Below, piece after piece: positions 16,252-24,580 of a stretch of DNA of 64,000 bases. The notes under the pieces were generated by a model. The model did no database searches. It saw only the letters and a list, made by a program, of their open reading frames with translations, and was not told the DNA's origin. Position 1 is the stretch's first letter; every line of letters starts with the position of its first letter. The DNA comes from Clostridia bacterium (GTDB lineage: Bacteria; Bacillota; Clostridia; Oscillospirales; CAG-272). The stretch is taken from positions 62,001-126,000 of the forward strand of contig JAFVVP010000007.1 of assembly GCA_017502135.1 (NCBI GenBank), written 5' to 3'. The position numbers and the translations under genes are program-made.

Positions 16252-17112
16252 TCATTCCATAAGTGCGAGAAGTGCCTCGGCGGCATCGTACAGATAGCGC
16301 GCGAGCGATTCCTTGACGGAGGCGGGGACACGCTTGGCACCTACCTCGTAATTGAGGAGTCCCTTAAAGCCGATGCTGTTTAAGCCGCGCATCGCATCCG
16401 CCCAGTCGATCTTGCCGATGAAAGGAGGCAGATGATCGTCGCCCCAGGCGAAATTATCGTTCACGTGCAGAACCTTGAGACGTGAACCGACATAGGCGAG
16501 TGCTTCGGACTGCGTGAGCCCGCATATGTGCGCGTGTCCGAAATCCCAGCATACGCCGATGCTGAGCGCGTCCGCGATCTCGCAAAGCTCGTCGGGATCG
16601 CCGCAGTAGCGGTGAACGGGGTAGTGCTGGGGCACGAGACGCATGTTCTCAACTGCCAAAGAAAGTCCGATTTTGGAAGCGTGCTCGGCAAAGGGGGAGA
16701 GATGCGCCATAACAGAATCATACTCTTTTGCCCGATCAAATTCTTCGAGCGGCACGGTGACCGTGTTCGGATGAAGGACCGCGTGATCGACACCGAGGCG
16801 TTTTGCCGCCTCGATTGAGAGATGCATATTCTCGTTGAAGGGGGCGACCTCCTCGGGCGTGCCGCCGATTTTCACACCGTAGGGAAGATGGCACACCTCA
16901 AAGCGGATACCGATCTCGCTCGAGAATTTTTTGATCTCGTCGATGCCCGTCTCCCAGTCATCCCCCATCAGGGTGATGAGTTTTACGGGGAAGTCGGCGG
17001 CATCAAATCCGATTCTTTTGTGAAACGAAAGCCCCGCTTTTACGTACTCGACGATATCGTCCTTGGGGGCGGTGTGCAGGTTGATTGCTGAAGAAATGCG
17101 CAGTTTCCTCAT
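16252..17112 (-). CDS. Sugar phosphate isomerase/epimerase (AP endonuclease 2 family TIM barrel)
   Basis: The ATG at 17112 follows a GGGAGG site and gives 286 residues. The fold is the xylose-isomerase-like TIM barrel. Metal ligands of the family can be placed: Glu in LAVENMRLVP near residue 154, Asp and His in VCWDFGHAHICG near 188, His in VLHVNDN near 216 and a final Glu in LLNYEVG near 254. Such proteins isomerise or epimerise keto-sugars or inositol derivatives in the cytoplasm. The exact substrate is unknown. It is transcribed divergently from nagA, which suggests carbohydrate breakdown. Confidence 0.82.
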   Translation of the reverse strand: MRKLRISSAINLHTAPKDDIVEYVKAGLSFHKRIGFDAADFPVKLITLMGDDWETGIDEIKKFSSEIGIRFEVCHLPYGVKIGGTPEEVAPFNENMHLSIEAAKRLGVDHAVLHPNTVTVPLEEFDRAKEYDSVMAHLSPFAEHASKIGLSLAVENMRLVPQHYPVHRYCGDPDELCEIADALSIGVCWDFGHAHICGLTQSEALAYVGSRLKVLHVNDNFAWGDDHLPPFIGKIDWADAMRGLNSIGFKGLLNYEVGAKRVPASVKESLARYLYDAAEALLALME

Positions 17113-17157
17113 AATGAATTCCTCCCTTTTTACCCATTGCGGTTTTGTAACAATGTT

Positions 17158-17186
17158 AGGATAGCACATCAGCCGCGTTCTGTCAA
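17158..17186 (-). promoter_or_regulatory. Promoter of the TIM-barrel isomerase gene
   Basis: Minus strand TTGACA (17186-17181), 17-nt spacer, TATCCT (17163-17158), about 45 nt before the start codon. Confidence 0.72.
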
Positions 17187-17298
17187 GGTGACCGTTTTTT
17201 GAAAAAATCTGATTTTACTATATTTTATAAATCTTGATGCTTGATGGAGAATAATAAAGTTATTTTATCACGGAAAGTGTAAACATTCCTTTTTTGTC

Positions 17299-17327
17299 TT
17301 GCTTTTGCCATCTTGGCATGCTATAAT
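17299..17327 (+). promoter_or_regulatory. Promoter of nagA and the ROK kinase gene
   Basis: TTGCTT (17299-17304), 17-nt spacer and TATAAT (17322-17327) stand 29 nt before the nagA start. Confidence 0.72.
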
Positions 17328-17356
17328 TGACGCAGAGAATTCTGCGAGGTAACGGT

Positions 17357-18499
17357 ATGAAAAAATGTATTCTTGGGGCGAAGATTGTACTGCCCCATGC
17401 GGTTATAGATGACAAAGCACTTCTTTTCGATGAAAAGATTATCGGGATCGTTGATCCGACGGAAATTCCCGCCGAAGCCGAGATCATTCGTGCGGACGGG
17501 TTGTACGCCGCACCGGGTCTAGTTGACGTACATATCCACGGCTATCTTGGCGAGGATGCCTCGGACGGCACAGCCGACGGTATCCGAAAAATGGCCGAGG
17601 GCATCATGAAAAACGGCGTTACGACTTTTCTTCCGACTACGATGACTGTTTCCATGGAGGAGATCGAACGTGCGCTTGACGCGGCTCGTTCTCTTAAGGA
17701 GGAAAGTAAGCACTGGTGCGGCGCGTATCTTGCCGGCGTGCATACGGAAGGGCCGTTTATCAGCGAATCCCATAAGGGCGCGCAGGCGGCAGAGCACATC
17801 AAAGCGCCCGATGCCGATTGGGTACTCGAAAACAAGGATATTATAAAGCTTTGTACCGTAGCGCCGGAGGAGGCGGGCGGCATGGATGCCATCCGCAAGA
17901 TTACCGAAAACAGCGACGTGCGCGTTTCCGTCGGACATACGGATGCGACGTTTGAAGAGGCGTTGGAGGCTTTTTCGTGCGGTGCGACCCACGTAACGCA
18001 TCTGTTTAACGCGCAGACGAAACTGCATCACCGGAAACCGGGTGTCGTAGGTGCGGGACTTTCCGCGCCGGTTTATACGGAGCTGATCGCGGATACGTTT
18101 CACGTGCACCCCGGCCTCTACTCCATGATCGCAAAGGTGAAGGGTGACAAGCTCGTACTGATCACGGACTGCACCCGTGCGGGCGGAATGCCGGACGGTG
18201 AGTATTCCTTGGGCGGTCAGAAAACGACGGTCCACGGCATCGAATGCCGTCTTGAGGACGGAACGATTGCGGGCAGTGTTTTAAAACTGAACGAGGCCGT
18301 CCGGAATTTTATGAACAACACGGATTTGCCGCTTTATGAGATCGTGGCGGCGGCTTCTCTGAATCCTGCCTGTGCCATCGGTCTTGGCGAAACGAAAGGC
18401 TCTATTGAAAACGGTAAGGATGCGGACATCATTCTTGCTGATGCAAATTTTGAGATAAAGAAAACCATTATCGGAGGAGACGTGCGTTATGAAGTGTAA
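17357..18499 (+). CDS. nagA: N-acetylglucosamine-6-phosphate deacetylase
   Basis: The ATG at 17357, with GAGG 7 nt upstream, gives 380 residues. The protein carries the canonical NagA signature: GLVDVHIHGY near residue 56, the metal-ligand Glu in HTEGPFI near 129, His in VGHTDA near 193, THLFNA near 214 and the catalytic Asp in ITDCTRAGGMPDG near 272. It converts GlcNAc-6-P to glucosamine-6-P and acetate in the cytoplasm. It is followed, with an 11-nt overlap, by a ROK-type kinase gene. No nagB is in the window. Confidence 0.93.
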   Translation: MKKCILGAKIVLPHAVIDDKALLFDEKIIGIVDPTEIPAEAEIIRADGLYAAPGLVDVHIHGYLGEDASDGTADGIRKMAEGIMKNGVTTFLPTTMTVSMEEIERALDAARSLKEESKHWCGAYLAGVHTEGPFISESHKGAQAAEHIKAPDADWVLENKDIIKLCTVAPEEAGGMDAIRKITENSDVRVSVGHTDATFEEALEAFSCGATHVTHLFNAQTKLHHRKPGVVGAGLSAPVYTELIADTFHVHPGLYSMIAKVKGDKLVLITDCTRAGGMPDGEYSLGGQKTTVHGIECRLEDGTIAGSVLKLNEAVRNFMNNTDLPLYEIVAAASLNPACAIGLGETKGSIENGKDADIILADANFEIKKTIIGGDVRYEV

Positions 18500-19865
18500 G
18501 ATCGAAGCGATTCTGGACAAAGATTTTTCTCCCATGGCACTTCTGTACAGGGATTTCACCGAGGCCGCCAAAGCGGCGGGCGGCGAAAAACTTGTCATCG
18601 GCATCGAACGTAACAAAGGATACGTCAGTGCTTTTGAAACGGTGGTGTATCCGGACGGCATCGGCCGCGATGAGGAAAACTACGCGTTTATCGAGCGTCT
18701 TGTAAAAACCCTTCTCTGGATCCGCGGCGGACATAAGATCATTATCGCGGGATCGGAGAAGATCACCGCACGGATCGCCGAGGCGTACACGCCTGACGGT
18801 GAGCGCCGCTTTGATTATGAATTCATGAGCGGCGTGTATGAAACGCCCGTTACCGTAGAGCATCGCCGTATCGAGGACGCGCCCGTGACGGCGGAGAGTG
18901 CTACGCCCGTCGGCCGCCATCTTGACGGCTGCCGCATTGGATTTGATGCGGGCGGCAGCGACCGCAAGGTCAGTGCCGTGATCGACGGCAAGTGCATCTA
19001 CAGCGAAGAGGTCGTGTGGTTCCCGAAGACCGCGAGCGATCCGCAGTATCACTACGACGGTATCCTCGCCGCTATGAAGAGCGCCGCCGCGCATATGCCG
19101 CGCGTGGATGCGATCGGCGTGTCTTCCGCCGGTGTGTGTATTGATAACCGTATTATGGTCGCATCTCTTTTTATGCAAGTGCCAAAAGAAGAGTTTAACA
19201 AAAAATGCAAGAATATGTACATCGACGTCGCGAAGGAGTTCGGCGACGTTCCCTTGGAGGTTGCAAACGACGGCGACGTCACCGCGCTTGCAGGCGCGAT
19301 GGATCTCGGTGAGAACAACGTGCTCGGTATCTCTATGGGTACGAGTGAGGCCGGCGGCTACGTGGATGGCGTCGGCAACATCGCCGGCTGGCTCAATGAG
19401 CTTGCTTTCGTGCCGTGCGATGCTTCGAAAAACGCTATGGTCGACGAGTGGTCGGGCGATTACGGATGCGGCGTAAAATATTTTTCGCAGGATGCGGTCA
19501 TAAAACTCGCGCCTGCCGCGGGGATTGAACTTGACGAGAAACTCTCGCCCGCGGAGAAACTGAAAGTCGTGCAGGGACTTATGAAAGAGGGCGATGCGCG
19601 TGCCGCGAAGATCTATGACACGATCGGTGTGTATTTCGGGTATGCGATCGCGTACTACGCGCTCTTTTACGATATTAGGCACGTGCTTATTATGGGCCGC
19701 GTTACGTCCGGTGAGGGCGGCGTGATCCTTCTCGCGCGTGCAAAGGAAGTCCTCCGTGAGGAATTCCCCGAACTTTATGAGAAGATAGAACTGCACATTC
19801 CCGATGAAAGCCGCCGCCGCGTCGGTCAGTCCGTCGCTGCCGCAAGCCTTCCCGAGATAAAATAA
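18489..19865 (+). CDS. ROK-family sugar kinase with long N-terminal extension
   Basis: The protein has 458 residues, much longer than the roughly 300 usual for ROK kinases. The start overlaps nagA by 11 nt and has GGAGGAG 11 nt upstream. The ROK domain begins near residue 150: phosphate loop IGFDAGGSDRKVSAV, then AIGVSSAGVCI, NDGDVTALAGA near 259 and the second phosphate motif GISMGTSEAGGYV near 279. Residues 1-145 contain KLVIGIERNKGY and KTLLWIRGGHKIIIAGS, which look like a degenerate copy of the same actin-like N-lobe. The zinc-binding CxCGxxGC motif of many ROK proteins is missing. A role in amino-sugar phosphorylation is inferred from position. Confidence 0.78.
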   Translation: MKCKIEAILDKDFSPMALLYRDFTEAAKAAGGEKLVIGIERNKGYVSAFETVVYPDGIGRDEENYAFIERLVKTLLWIRGGHKIIIAGSEKITARIAEAYTPDGERRFDYEFMSGVYETPVTVEHRRIEDAPVTAESATPVGRHLDGCRIGFDAGGSDRKVSAVIDGKCIYSEEVVWFPKTASDPQYHYDGILAAMKSAAAHMPRVDAIGVSSAGVCIDNRIMVASLFMQVPKEEFNKKCKNMYIDVAKEFGDVPLEVANDGDVTALAGAMDLGENNVLGISMGTSEAGGYVDGVGNIAGWLNELAFVPCDASKNAMVDEWSGDYGCGVKYFSQDAVIKLAPAAGIELDEKLSPAEKLKVVQGLMKEGDARAAKIYDTIGVYFGYAIAYYALFYDIRHVLIMGRVTSGEGGVILLARAKEVLREEFPELYEKIELHIPDESRRRVGQSVAAASLPEIK

Positions 19866-19872
19866 ATACGAA

Positions 19873-19932
19873 GGGGCTGTCGCGTTTATAGGCGACAGCC
19901 CCAAATATTTGCGGCAAAGACGCAAATATTTG
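19873..19932. repeat. Two adjacent perfect inverted repeats
   Basis: The first is an 11-bp stem (19873-19883 with 19892-19902) just after the kinase stop. The second is a 12-bp repeat CAAATATTTGCG/CGCAAATATTTG (19902-19913 with 19921-19932). They share one base. The first is a plausible terminator stem although it lacks a T run. The second is A/T-rich and could be a protein-binding site or part of the same folded 3' end. Confidence 0.6.
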
Positions 19933-19947
19933 AAATTCCAATGGAAT

Positions 19948-19989
19948 GGAGTTGTTGCTTTTATGAATGCAATGACTCCTTTATTATTT
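19948..19989 (+). terminator. Terminator-like hairpin between convergent genes
   Basis: An 11-bp stem with two G-U pairs (arms beginning GGAGT at 19948 and ending ACTCC at 19979) is followed by TTTATTATTT. The T-rich tail overlaps the stop codon of the opposing DHHW gene. Confidence 0.55.
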
Positions 19990-21090
19990 CAGCGTGTTGG
20001 CGTTATTGAGAACGAGCGTGCTGTAGAGGAACAGTACGTCGTCAGCCGAGGAGAGATCTACGAAACGCTCAATATAATCCGGTACGATATAGCGGATATC
20101 GACGAGGGTGATCTTTGAGTATGCGGACACCAAAAGAGGGGCGATGCTGCTGCCGAAGGAGTCGCGGAAGATGACCAGTTCACGATCAGTCGCGGCTGCG
20201 GGGTTTTCGATCGTCATAAGGGAGATAGGACCGGAGAGGTACATCTCGTACGGATCGTGTGAGTTCAGCTTGTCGAGATCGTATACGGTGCCGACTTTGC
20301 CCGTCTCGTAGTTCGTAACGATGCATCCTTCCAGGATATCATTCGTCAGATACGTGAGCGTATCGGGTGTGAGGGGGAGCGCCGCTTGACCGTAATACAC
20401 ACCGTAGAACGGTGCGTGCGTAATCGCGGTAAATTCGTCGCTTATCTGATCCCGTACGCCCATGGCGGAGGAGAGCGTGTCTACGACACCCGCGAGGCAC
20501 TCCTGCTTCCAGTGCGTATCCGTGCGGTAGTAGTCGTCGATGGAAAGTTTGTTGAAAATATCAATATACGAGAAATCCGTCATATTCTCTTTCATAAGAG
20601 AGAGGAGTTTATCGTAATCGAGTGCGGGGTATCCGTTTTCCTCGGCGATAAAATAGTTCTTGTCCGGAATGATCGAATAGTACATATTTGCATCGGTGTC
20701 GGCGAAGAACTGTTCATACATCGCTTCAAAGCGGTTTGCGGCGTGGAGAATCTGCTCCTCACGTAGCGGATACTCGAGTTTTGATACGACGTCTCCCACG
20801 AGATAAATATCGTTGTTGTCCTTCTGACCGAACACGAAGTAGTGGGTGAACGCCTTGAACTCGCGAAACGTATCACGGAGCGGGAACTGATCGAGCGTGT
20901 AGTCCTCGAAATTCTTCATCCAGGAAGTGTCAAGGATGCTGCTCCAGGTGATCTTCGGGAACTTTTTCAGTTCGCGCCGTTCGTTTATGGAAAAATCATC
21001 CATCGGTTTAAAAATGCAGGCAATCGCACCGCCGACGATAAAGAGGCAGAACAGGACGCTTACAAGAATATTTTTCGTTTTGTTGTTCAT
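19984..21090 (-). CDS. DHHW-family protein (AlgX/AlgJ-like, cell-surface O-acetylation)
   Basis: The protein has 368 residues. An N-terminal membrane anchor (about residues 8-28) puts the rest outside. The SGNH-like motifs of the DHHW family are visible: DDYYRTDTHWKQE near residue 188, supplying Asp and His, and a Ser in FRDSFGSSIAPL near 312. The protein lies 20 nt after an MBOAT gene. Such pairs move acyl groups through the membrane and onto a surface polymer, as with alginate AlgI/AlgJ. The polymer is unknown. Confidence 0.85.
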   Translation of the reverse strand: MNNKTKNILVSVLFCLFIVGGAIACIFKPMDDFSINERRELKKFPKITWSSILDTSWMKNFEDYTLDQFPLRDTFREFKAFTHYFVFGQKDNNDIYLVGDVVSKLEYPLREEQILHAANRFEAMYEQFFADTDANMYYSIIPDKNYFIAEENGYPALDYDKLLSLMKENMTDFSYIDIFNKLSIDDYYRTDTHWKQECLAGVVDTLSSAMGVRDQISDEFTAITHAPFYGVYYGQAALPLTPDTLTYLTNDILEGCIVTNYETGKVGTVYDLDKLNSHDPYEMYLSGPISLMTIENPAAATDRELVIFRDSFGSSIAPLLVSAYSKITLVDIRYIVPDYIERFVDLSSADDVLFLYSTLVLNNANTLK

Positions 21091-21110
21091 ATCGTATTAC
21101 CTCTCTTTCA

Positions 21111-22514
21111 TCAGAATCGGAAGTAGAGGAACGGGCTGAAGGAGCCGTCCACAAGGTATGCGGTGACGAGCAGAAGCAGGACGATCATAACGGGCGCTTC
21201 GAGAGCGTTTGCGATCTTGCCCGCCTTTTCGCTCTGGGAGAAGCGGATCGCCAGATTTTTGACGAGCGGCGTCGCACCGATGAGAGCGAGGATGAAAACT
21301 ACCGCGTAACTACGCATATAGTAGAGAGCATTGCTGTTGACAACGGGAATGTCCAGTGCGCCGAAAAGTCCTCCGAGGTCTGTGAGAATCGTGCCCATGG
21401 ACGGTGCGTTGAAGATCACGAAGCTGACGAGCACCAAAAACAGCGTGTAGATATGCGAGACGAAACCGGGAAGCTTTTTGAGAAGCTTTCCGAGCCACAG
21501 CTTCTCAATGATGAGGAAGAATGCGAAATAGAGTCCCCAGATCACGAAGTTCCAGTCCGCGCCGTGCCAGAAGCCTGTAAGCATCCATACGACGAAGATG
21601 TTGAAGAGCCAGCGGGGCGTGGAGCAGCGGTTGCCGCCCATCGGGATATAGACGTAATCACGGAACCAGGAGCCGAGGGACATGTGCCAGCGGCGCCAGA
21701 ATTCGGTGATGCTCTTTGAAATATAGGGATAGTTGAAGTTTTCAAGGAAGCGGAAGCCGAAGATCTTGCCAAGGCCGATTGCCATATCGCTGTATCCGGA
21801 GAAGTCAAAATAGATGTGCAGCCCGAACGCGATGGCGTACAGCCAGTAAAAGAGGACGGATTTGTCATCGGTATTGCGGAAAATATCGCACAGCTCGCCG
21901 AGCTGGTCGGCGATGAGGATCTTTTTCGAAAGACCGATCGTGAAGCGAAAAGCACCCGCCGCGATCTTTTCCATGGAATGCGTGCGTGTTTCGAGGTCCA
22001 CGTTTACGTCTGCATAACGGACGATAGGGCCTGCGATCAGCTGCGGGAAGAGCGCTACGTAGGTGGCAAGATTGATATAATTTTTCTGTGCGGGAACGTC
22101 GCCGCGGTACACGTCAATGACGTAACTGAGGCTCTGGAACGTGTAAAAACTGATACCGATCGGCAAAGCGATTTTCAGAAGCGGAATACTGATGCCAAAA
22201 ACAGCGTTTACGTTTTCGATAAAGAAATCGGCGTATTTAAAGAAGCCGAGGAACAGGATTCCTGCACCGACACCGAATGCGAGAAATACTTTGGCAAGTT
22301 TCGTGCCGCGGTATTTTTCAACCAAAAGGCCGGCTGCGTAGCTGATCGTAATGGATGCAAGCATAAGAAGGGTGTACTTCGGCTCACCCCAGAAGTAGAA
22401 AAGAAGGCTGGTGATCAGAAGGACGCCGTTTTTCAGTTTTCTCGGTGCGATCGCGTAGAGCACCAGCACCAAAGCGAGATAGTAAAACAAAAACGGAATG
22501 CTGGAAAATAACAT
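21111..22514 (-). CDS. MBOAT-family O-acyltransferase (second copy in window)
   Basis: The protein has 467 residues and about eleven membrane segments. MBOAT phrases are clear: PIGISFYTFQSLSYVIDVYRG near residue 119, FPQLIAGPIVRY, YFDFSGYSDMAIG near 235, FWRRWHMSLGSWFRDYVYIPMGG and the catalytic-His segment GFWHGADWNFVIWG near 317. AAGGAG precedes the ATG. It is coupled to the DHHW gene and forms an acyltransferase system separate from the one at 5-10 kb. The two MBOAT copies share only family-level similarity, so they are not a recent duplication. Confidence 0.93.
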   Translation of the reverse strand: MLFSSIPFLFYYLALVLVLYAIAPRKLKNGVLLITSLLFYFWGEPKYTLLMLASITISYAAGLLVEKYRGTKLAKVFLAFGVGAGILFLGFFKYADFFIENVNAVFGISIPLLKIALPIGISFYTFQSLSYVIDVYRGDVPAQKNYINLATYVALFPQLIAGPIVRYADVNVDLETRTHSMEKIAAGAFRFTIGLSKKILIADQLGELCDIFRNTDDKSVLFYWLYAIAFGLHIYFDFSGYSDMAIGLGKIFGFRFLENFNYPYISKSITEFWRRWHMSLGSWFRDYVYIPMGGNRCSTPRWLFNIFVVWMLTGFWHGADWNFVIWGLYFAFFLIIEKLWLGKLLKKLPGFVSHIYTLFLVLVSFVIFNAPSMGTILTDLGGLFGALDIPVVNSNALYYMRSYAVVFILALIGATPLVKNLAIRFSQSEKAGKIANALEAPVMIVLLLLVTAYLVDGSFSPFLYFRF

Positions 22515-22551
22515 ACGTTTTCTCCTTGAGCGGATGAAAGTTTATCTTGGC

Positions 22552-22598
22552 GGAGAGAAAAAACGCGCCCCTGTCGGGGACAGAGACGCGGTTTTTTC
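22552..22598. terminator. Terminator between the lipoprotein and MBOAT genes
   Basis: A 12-bp stem with two G-U pairs (22564-22575 with 22579-22590) and a 3-nt loop has T runs on both strands (TTTTTTCTCTCC on the minus strand). It suggests that the MBOAT/DHHW pair has some separate transcription, or that read-through is partial. Confidence 0.8.
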
Positions 22599-22608
22599 AG
22601 TTGTGAGA

Positions 22609-23199
22609 TTAAGCCAGCGGCTGATCGCAAACAACGGAAGCGGTCGGGTATGCTTCGGTCAGTTTTGCTTTGAGATTGTCGATCAACTCACCGTTGCCGT
22701 AAGCGGAGAGGATGTAATCACCGACGGTGGCGATAATCATCTTATCCGGGAAGCCGCACATCCACTGCGTGCCGGAAACCTGCGTCTTGATCGTCTCGAC
22801 CAGAGCGGAAACGTCCGTGCCTTCAACGGTACGGAATACGCCGCAGGTAAAGGTATTCGCGTTCATCATGTGCATGAGGGAAGCGGCGTCGTCGATCTTA
22901 GCAATCTCGGAAGCGGGGAAGTTGAGGATAGCCTGTACGGATTCTGCATCGGCAATGTTGTACTTGCCGGGGCCTTCCATGTTTGCATTTTCAAAGTCGC
23001 CGCCGGCAACGGGGAATTTCTCGTCGTCGCCATAGAGCGCCCATACGTTGTTGAGCAGTTCAAGGGAATCGGTGATCTGTACTGCGGGAGTACCGTTATC
23101 GCCGTTGTTTTCTTCATCGGTGTTCGGCTCCTTATTGCAGGCAGCGAAGGGGACGAGCACAGCGAGTGCGAGAAGTGCGCAAAGAATTTTCTTAAGCAT
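22609..23199 (-). CDS. Small lipoprotein, DUF4358-like
   Basis: The protein has 196 residues with a lipoprotein signal (LVPFAACN, Cys near residue 21), an acidic linker and a compact alpha/beta domain. Notable phrases are NTFTCGVFRTVEGTDVSALV near residue 118 and GTQWMCGFPDKMII near 145, which give two conserved cysteines. The pattern reminds me of the DUF4358 lipoproteins found beside MBOAT/DHHW genes in Clostridia, but that is recollection. It lies between the anti-sigma gene and the MBOAT gene, and a terminator follows it. Function unknown. Confidence 0.65.
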   Translation of the reverse strand: MLKKILCALLALAVLVPFAACNKEPNTDEENNGDNGTPAVQITDSLELLNNVWALYGDDEKFPVAGGDFENANMEGPGKYNIADAESVQAILNFPASEIAKIDDAASLMHMMNANTFTCGVFRTVEGTDVSALVETIKTQVSGTQWMCGFPDKMIIATVGDYILSAYGNGELIDNLKAKLTEAYPTASVVCDQPLA

Positions 23200-23231
23200 A
23201 GTAATCGTTTCCTTTTCTTTTTATTTTTAAT

Positions 23232-23849
23232 TTATTTATCGGACTGTGTGTTGGCGATGAGCCACATGCCGTCCGCGGCATGATAGGTGAGGGTGATCGT
23301 GTCGATCACGTTGCCGGAAAAATCGGTGATCTCAGCGGTGAGGGGGGACATCTCCTCGCATCCGTGGACGGACCAGTAGGCGGTGTGACCGTTTCTGACC
23401 TCGCCGAAGCTGCCGGCATAACTGAGTTCTTCGCCGGTGCCCGGGAGCAAGAGAATGCCGCCATTTACCGAAACGGAGACGTCGTGGCCGTAGCGCAGGG
23501 AGAGCGGGATACATTCTTCGGCGGTTTGCGGGGGATTTTCTTCTCCGCTGAGGGAGAAAAGGCTTACCCGCATAACGCCGCCGGTGTAGGGAACCGCTTC
23601 CATCACGGCGGGTTTCGGATCGGCTTCTATTCTGCCGCCGCCCATGTACGCACCGGGTCGGTTATGAAAAGCGGAGATGATAAGTACCCCGGCGATCAGA
23701 ACGAGAGAGCAGAGCGCAGCCGCCGGACGGAGAAAACTCTGTACGCGGAGCGGCGCGTGTTTATCCGCATGCTGCATGAGGATATCTTGTCTCAGATCGC
23801 GGGTCAGATGCATAGAGCGGTAGGCTTTTACGGATTCTTGATCCAGCAT
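23232..23849 (-). CDS. Probable anti-sigma factor, single-pass membrane protein
   Basis: The protein has 205 residues. A short cytoplasmic N-terminus (about 40 residues, helical and basic) is followed by one membrane helix (about residues 42-60) and an extracellular domain of about 140 residues rich in beta strands. It begins 24 nt after an ECF sigma gene, the usual place for the cognate anti-sigma factor. The HxxxCxxC zinc motif of ZAS-type anti-sigma factors is absent. The role is therefore inferred from topology and position. Confidence 0.68.
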   Translation of the reverse strand: MLDQESVKAYRSMHLTRDLRQDILMQHADKHAPLRVQSFLRPAAALCSLVLIAGVLIISAFHNRPGAYMGGGRIEADPKPAVMEAVPYTGGVMRVSLFSLSGEENPPQTAEECIPLSLRYGHDVSVSVNGGILLLPGTGEELSYAGSFGEVRNGHTAYWSVHGCEEMSPLTAEITDFSGNVIDTITLTYHAADGMWLIANTQSDK

Positions 23850-23872
23850 GGGAAAACTCCTTTCTCGGTTTG

Positions 23873-24343
23873 TCAGGCATTTTTGATCGTTTCGCGTAGC
23901 ATGTCCCGCCCGCGGCTCAGCCGCATCTTGACGGCGGAGGGGGAGATTTCAAGGGCTCCCGCGATTTCGTCAATGCTCATTTCTTCGAGATGATGAAGAA
24001 TGATGACCGTCTTGTACTTTTCGGGGAGCGTGTATACCGCATCCAAAGCGGGCGTGCTCCTCTCGCGCACACCGATGTCAGAGAGCGCTTCGATCGGAAG
24101 CCATGCGCGGATTTTCCGCCGCCGCATGATGTCCTTACATTGATTAATCGTTACGCGGATAAGCCACGCTTTTTCGTGTTCGCTGTCGCGAAAATCGGGA
24201 GCGCGGTCCAGATAACGGCAGAACGCGTTTTGTACCGCATCCTCTGCGTCATCCGAACTACGTAGCATAGAAACTGCCAGACGGTACAGCATGTCGGCAT
24301 AGGTGTCATATACACGGTCGAAAGAGGCGTTGTCCGACTGCAT
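23873..24343 (-). CDS. ECF-family RNA polymerase sigma factor
   Basis: The ATG at 24343 has AAGGAG 8 nt upstream and gives 156 residues, the usual ECF length. Region 2 is seen in YDTYADMLYRLAVSMLRSSDDAEDAVQNAF (positions about 9-40 overall). Region 4 is in LPEKYKTVIILHHLEEMSIDEIAGALEISPSAVKMRLSRGRDML near the C-terminus. It should direct RNA polymerase to envelope-stress type promoters and be held by the membrane protein encoded next. The downstream lipoprotein and acyltransferase genes may belong to the same response. Confidence 0.9.
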   Translation of the reverse strand: MQSDNASFDRVYDTYADMLYRLAVSMLRSSDDAEDAVQNAFCRYLDRAPDFRDSEHEKAWLIRVTINQCKDIMRRRKIRAWLPIEALSDIGVRERSTPALDAVYTLPEKYKTVIILHHLEEMSIDEIAGALEISPSAVKMRLSRGRDMLRETIKNA

Positions 24344-24458
24344 CCCATCAACTCCTTTGCAATATACACGCACAAACATGCGTGCAGGTCACATAATTTT
24401 GAAAAAATTTTTTCGCGTCTTAAAAACGGATAAACCGCCGAGTCTGTCATTAAACTAT

Positions 24459-24487
24459 ATTATATACTGTTTTTGGGGAAAAGTCAT
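24459..24487 (-). promoter_or_regulatory. Possible promoter of the sigma factor operon
   Basis: Minus strand ATGACT (24487-24482), 17-nt spacer, TATAAT (24464-24459), about 115 nt before the start. The -35 matches at four of six positions. A short GCACGCA-type hairpin lies near the ribosome site. Confidence 0.45.
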
Positions 24488-24544
24488 CATCAAAAGGAAA
24501 TTTTTTGTTGACGAATGGAAAAACTTATAAAATGAACACACATT

Positions 24545-24580
24545 AAAAAGCGGCACAGCCTCAGGCTGCACCGCTTTTTT
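24545..24580. terminator. Terminator embedded in the end of the Ca2+-ATPase gene
   Basis: AAAAGCGG and CCGCTTTT arms (24546-24553 and 24571-24578) plus an inner 5-bp stem have T runs on both strands. The right arm encodes the last residues of the ATPase and the stop codon lies in the loop. Confidence 0.82.

Noticed and set aside
18468..19925. A 485-codon minus-strand frame
   Set aside because: It is antisense to the ROK kinase, His/Arg-rich, with no start signal.
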